From Azolla caroliniana (Eukaryota; Polypodiophyta), in assembly GCA_043228905.1 (NCBI GenBank), contig JBHGNT010000005.1, positions 3,410,001-3,474,000 of the forward strand: 64,000 bases of DNA. The letters run 5' to 3'. Positions 61,146 to 64,000 of the stretch are shown here, one piece after another. Numbering within the stretch: position 1 is the stretch's first letter; each line of letters begins with the position of its first letter. The notes beneath the pieces are model-generated. The model did not search any database and was not told where the DNA came from. It worked only from the letters and a program-made list of their open reading frames with translations. The position numbers were made by a program, and so were the translations under genes.

Positions 61146-61763
61146 TGGTATCGAACTTCCTACTCCATGACTCACAAAGATCAAAATTTCAAATATCTTC
61201 CTTTAGCTCACCCTTCCAACAAAAGGTAACAATATGACAAGTTCCCCATATAAAATTGGGCAAAATCTCCCAAGTCATGCAGAATACCTTGATTTATAAG
61301 ATTTACATATAAAAGTAGGTAATATGCCATGTCAGGCATAAAATCTCAATATTTCAGATTTACATATGAATCTTAGCAAGATGCCATTGACAACGCTACT
61401 CTCAGCTCCTCTCTTATTTTATGTTTGGATTTCGTGTGTACTTTTTATCTTTCTTCTTACTTGCATATTTTCTTCTCTTACTGAGGGAAATATTTCTCCT
61501 CAAAACCTCTTGTCCCATTTTTCCATTTTCTTGATCTTATACTTCCATTTTTCCTCTTTCATCCAGACTTTAATACAACATAAAAGAATAGGAGGAGAGC
61601 TCAAGTGGCAAAAATAAGCACAAAACTTGAGGCTCCAAATAACTCTTACAAAGAAAAGAATTGTTGAGGCTCCATATAACTCAGAAAAGAATTGTGTGTC
61701 CACATACATTGGAGACGATCAAAAAGTGGCACTATGGAAGCCATACAAATTCATGGATCTCCT

Positions 61764-63836
61764 CTATTTTGCAGCATACCAACTGTTGGCATACTTTGCA
61801 TCCACAACAAGATCAACTTTCAAAATGTTCTTTCCATTGAAGGGATGTGACATTGATCTCACCACAAGATCTTTTGCATAGGCTGCAGAATCTGTTGGCC
61901 CCTCCAGAATCATTTCATCATGGACCTACCAAAAGGAAGTTTATATCAATACAAAGAACACATGTATTTATCTAGTTTCTACCAACTCTACCTACTCCCA
62001 CTCAAGTTTTCACTCAGGAATCCTTCATATTCTTTCTATGTCTCAAACTAAAAGGAGCATATATTCCTAGTCATTTCATTGTACTCTTTTTTCCATGGGT
62101 TTCCACCAATAACAAAACGAATTACAAAAAACATTGTTTACCTGCAGAAGCAGCCTCCAACCAAGCCGTTTCAACTCAGTATTCCTTGCAATCTCCAGCA
62201 TCGCAAGCATTGCCACATCAGCTGCACTTCCCTGAACAGTAAAGAGCATCTCTTATTTAAAGAACTATAATAATGCCGGAGGCAATTAAAACTTGGGTTG
62301 GAATCCAAAGAAGACCTGGACAGGAGTATTTATTGCAGCACGTTCTATTCGACCCTTCGAAAAATTATTAGCTGATTTTACAGCAGGGAAGTGACGGGCA
62401 CGACCCAGAATAGTGTATACACAATGGTTCTTGAGTGCATCCCTCTTCTGTATTTCTTGCCATAGCCGTACTTCTCGCCGATCTCTATACCAAAGGTCCA
62501 CAGTTTCCTGGGCCTCTTCTAAACTTACCTGCACATATATTTTAGTCTTGACAATTCCATACCATGACAAGAGCGGACACACTTCTTTCAGTTACATAAT
62601 TATATTATTAAGAAAATCTAACATGAAATCAAAACACAATCCAACAAAGTACCAGTTACCAAGAATGCAATATCCAAGTACATTTATGTTTTTCAATATT
62701 ATACAAAGGACAGCATGAACATAAAAATATAGCCTCAACATGTTACATTTGAGATGATTCTTCCAATCATCAAGCACTTTGGCAATCAAAGTAACCTACA
62801 AGGGCATTTGGAAACTGGCAATGTCCTCAAAAGATTGAAAGTTCAAAACCATAGGTTGTTGACAAATGTGCTAAATGTTTCTCTTGTAACAAAATATAAA
62901 ATTGAGATAAACAATTGAGATCTGTCTAGACCGTAAAAGATAAGCCTTCAATAACAAGTAAATCCTACTATATGATGATAGAATTTAAACTAGCTGTAAT
63001 GTGAAAAGTAGCACATTAAATAGAAAATTAAGGTACAAACTAGCCATCTAAGCCTCCATGTCTCCGTCACTTAAAGCATTATCGATTTGCATCAATTAGT
63101 ATAAAATCCAAACGAAAAAGGAACCAATTTAATGTGGCCCATATATCAACTTGTGTCAATACTGATGCTTGACAGTCAGGTGGCTTGTTCATTATCCATG
63201 ATAACATGGATCTGATGTATCTGTATGCTGAATAACATAGGTGACAAACTCCACTAGTGCACACTAACGTAAGATACCAATTTATACATGTATATGCAGG
63301 ATGTAACTAGACATGAGCAAAAAAGAACAGAGGAGACAACAAACTACTGAAAAACATTTTGGGACGAAAATTTATCCATACTACGAAATGCACAATCCCA
63401 TGTAAAATGCACAGGCAGACTTGAAAGTCCAAAGCTAATCTTCATACCTTCCAGTCCTTTGAGAGACCCATAGCTGTTTTACCATAAGCAATAGAGAAGT
63501 TCAGCATCTTCGCCTTTCTCCGTTCTGCAGCATATACATCCTGCATGCACAATGGAAATGGATATATCAAGCATAGTATAAGAAAGAATATGCCTAGATA
63601 AAATACATAATGTCCAGGTCCCAACTCCATTCGTCCATTACCTTGAGTAAAGGTGCAGGTGGAGATTCCTCCCCAGATTTCGGCTCCCACTCTAGCAGCA
63701 CATCTCCTCTTTCTACAGCTTTTCTCAAGTGATCATACATATTCATGGCTGTTCTTGAATGGAAATCACCTCCAATGCGAAACGCTTCCAACATACTCTG
63801 GCAATTTGCCAGATGTGCTAAGAGTCTAAGCTCTAA
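61764..63836 (-). CDS. POLI: Organellar DNA polymerase I (POLIA/POLIB type), last five exons
   Basis: Minus-strand exons 63836-63642, 63540-63448, 62528-62316, 62231-62142 and 61925-61764 (stop TAG 61766-61764), all phase 0 with GT-AG borders; 250 residues. They encode the family A polymerase palm and fingers: motif A starts at LELRLLAHL (its DYSQ would be in the preceding exon, outside the window), FHSRTAMNMY follows, motif B is RRKAKMLNFSIAYGKT, then AINTPVQ/GSAADVAM, and motif C VHDEMILEG carries the catalytic His-Asp-Glu. The enzyme replicates and repairs plastid and mitochondrial DNA in plants. The C-terminus ends ANSWYAAK, as in plant homologs. The exonuclease and N-terminal targeting region lie beyond the window. 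POLIA and POLIB cannot be told apart here. Confidence 0.95.
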
Positions 63837-64000
63837 CTGTAAATCAAACAGAAAACACCAATATCAATTTTACGTAATAAGTATTTGCAACTAAGTATTA
63901 GTGGAGAAGACCAAAGATTTTCTGTTTGTGTGCACAGAGACTACAGGTAAATCAACAGCTGAGGACATTTGCAGTAACTGATAACTTTTGCCATGACCTC

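Overview
The window is nuclear DNA of a land plant. The genes have GT-AG introns and encode a plant-type phytanoyl-CoA dioxygenase, a plant MOCOS-like PLP protein, a predicted organelle-type alpha/beta hydrolase and a plant organellar DNA polymerase I. The retrotransposons use the usual plant primer site (TGGTATCAGAGC). I cannot name the species; the abundant ATAC/GTAT microsatellites and long non-angiosperm-looking spacers would fit a fern or other early vascular plant, but that is a guess.

Bases 1-31.6 kb are almost entirely retrotransposon. Copia-A (1-3605, cut by the window edge) sits in an older Copia-C (3606-5276). After a low-content AT-rich spacer comes a nested stack, all on the minus strand. 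Copia-B (18428-23995, complete and intact, 5-bp duplication CTACC) lies inside the pol gene of Gypsy-1 (11746-27368, duplication CAAGA). Gypsy-1 lies inside the 5' LTR of the decayed Gypsy-2 (LTR halves 11549-11745 and 27374-27616). Gypsy-2 in turn abuts the protease region of Gypsy-3 (27617 to about 30.9 kb). Gypsy-1 carries a large extra 3' ORF encoding a coiled-coil protein of unknown function. Its gag has several in-frame TGA codons, while its pol frame is uninterrupted apart from the Copia-B insertion.

Bases 31.6-64 kb are AT-rich host DNA with four genes. They are a PAHX-like phytanoyl-CoA hydroxylase (33236-37047, +, nine exons), an intronless MOCOS-like PLP protein (44961-47246, -), an alpha/beta hydrolase with a presumptive transit peptide (53758-60172, +, eight exons), and the last five exons of organellar DNA polymerase I (61764-63836, -, continuing past the window). 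Between the first two lies a TIR element with about 155-bp inverted ends, itself split by a 5'-truncated LINE with a 13-bp target duplication. A related small TIR-like repeat occurs in one intron of each of the PAHX and hydrolase genes. Minisatellites and microsatellites fill much of the rest, including a roughly 46-bp array in the short convergent gap between the hydrolase and the polymerase.

The four host genes show no operon-like or pathway link to each other; they are ordinary neighbours. The most unusual biology is in Gypsy-1 and in the order of the nested insertions.
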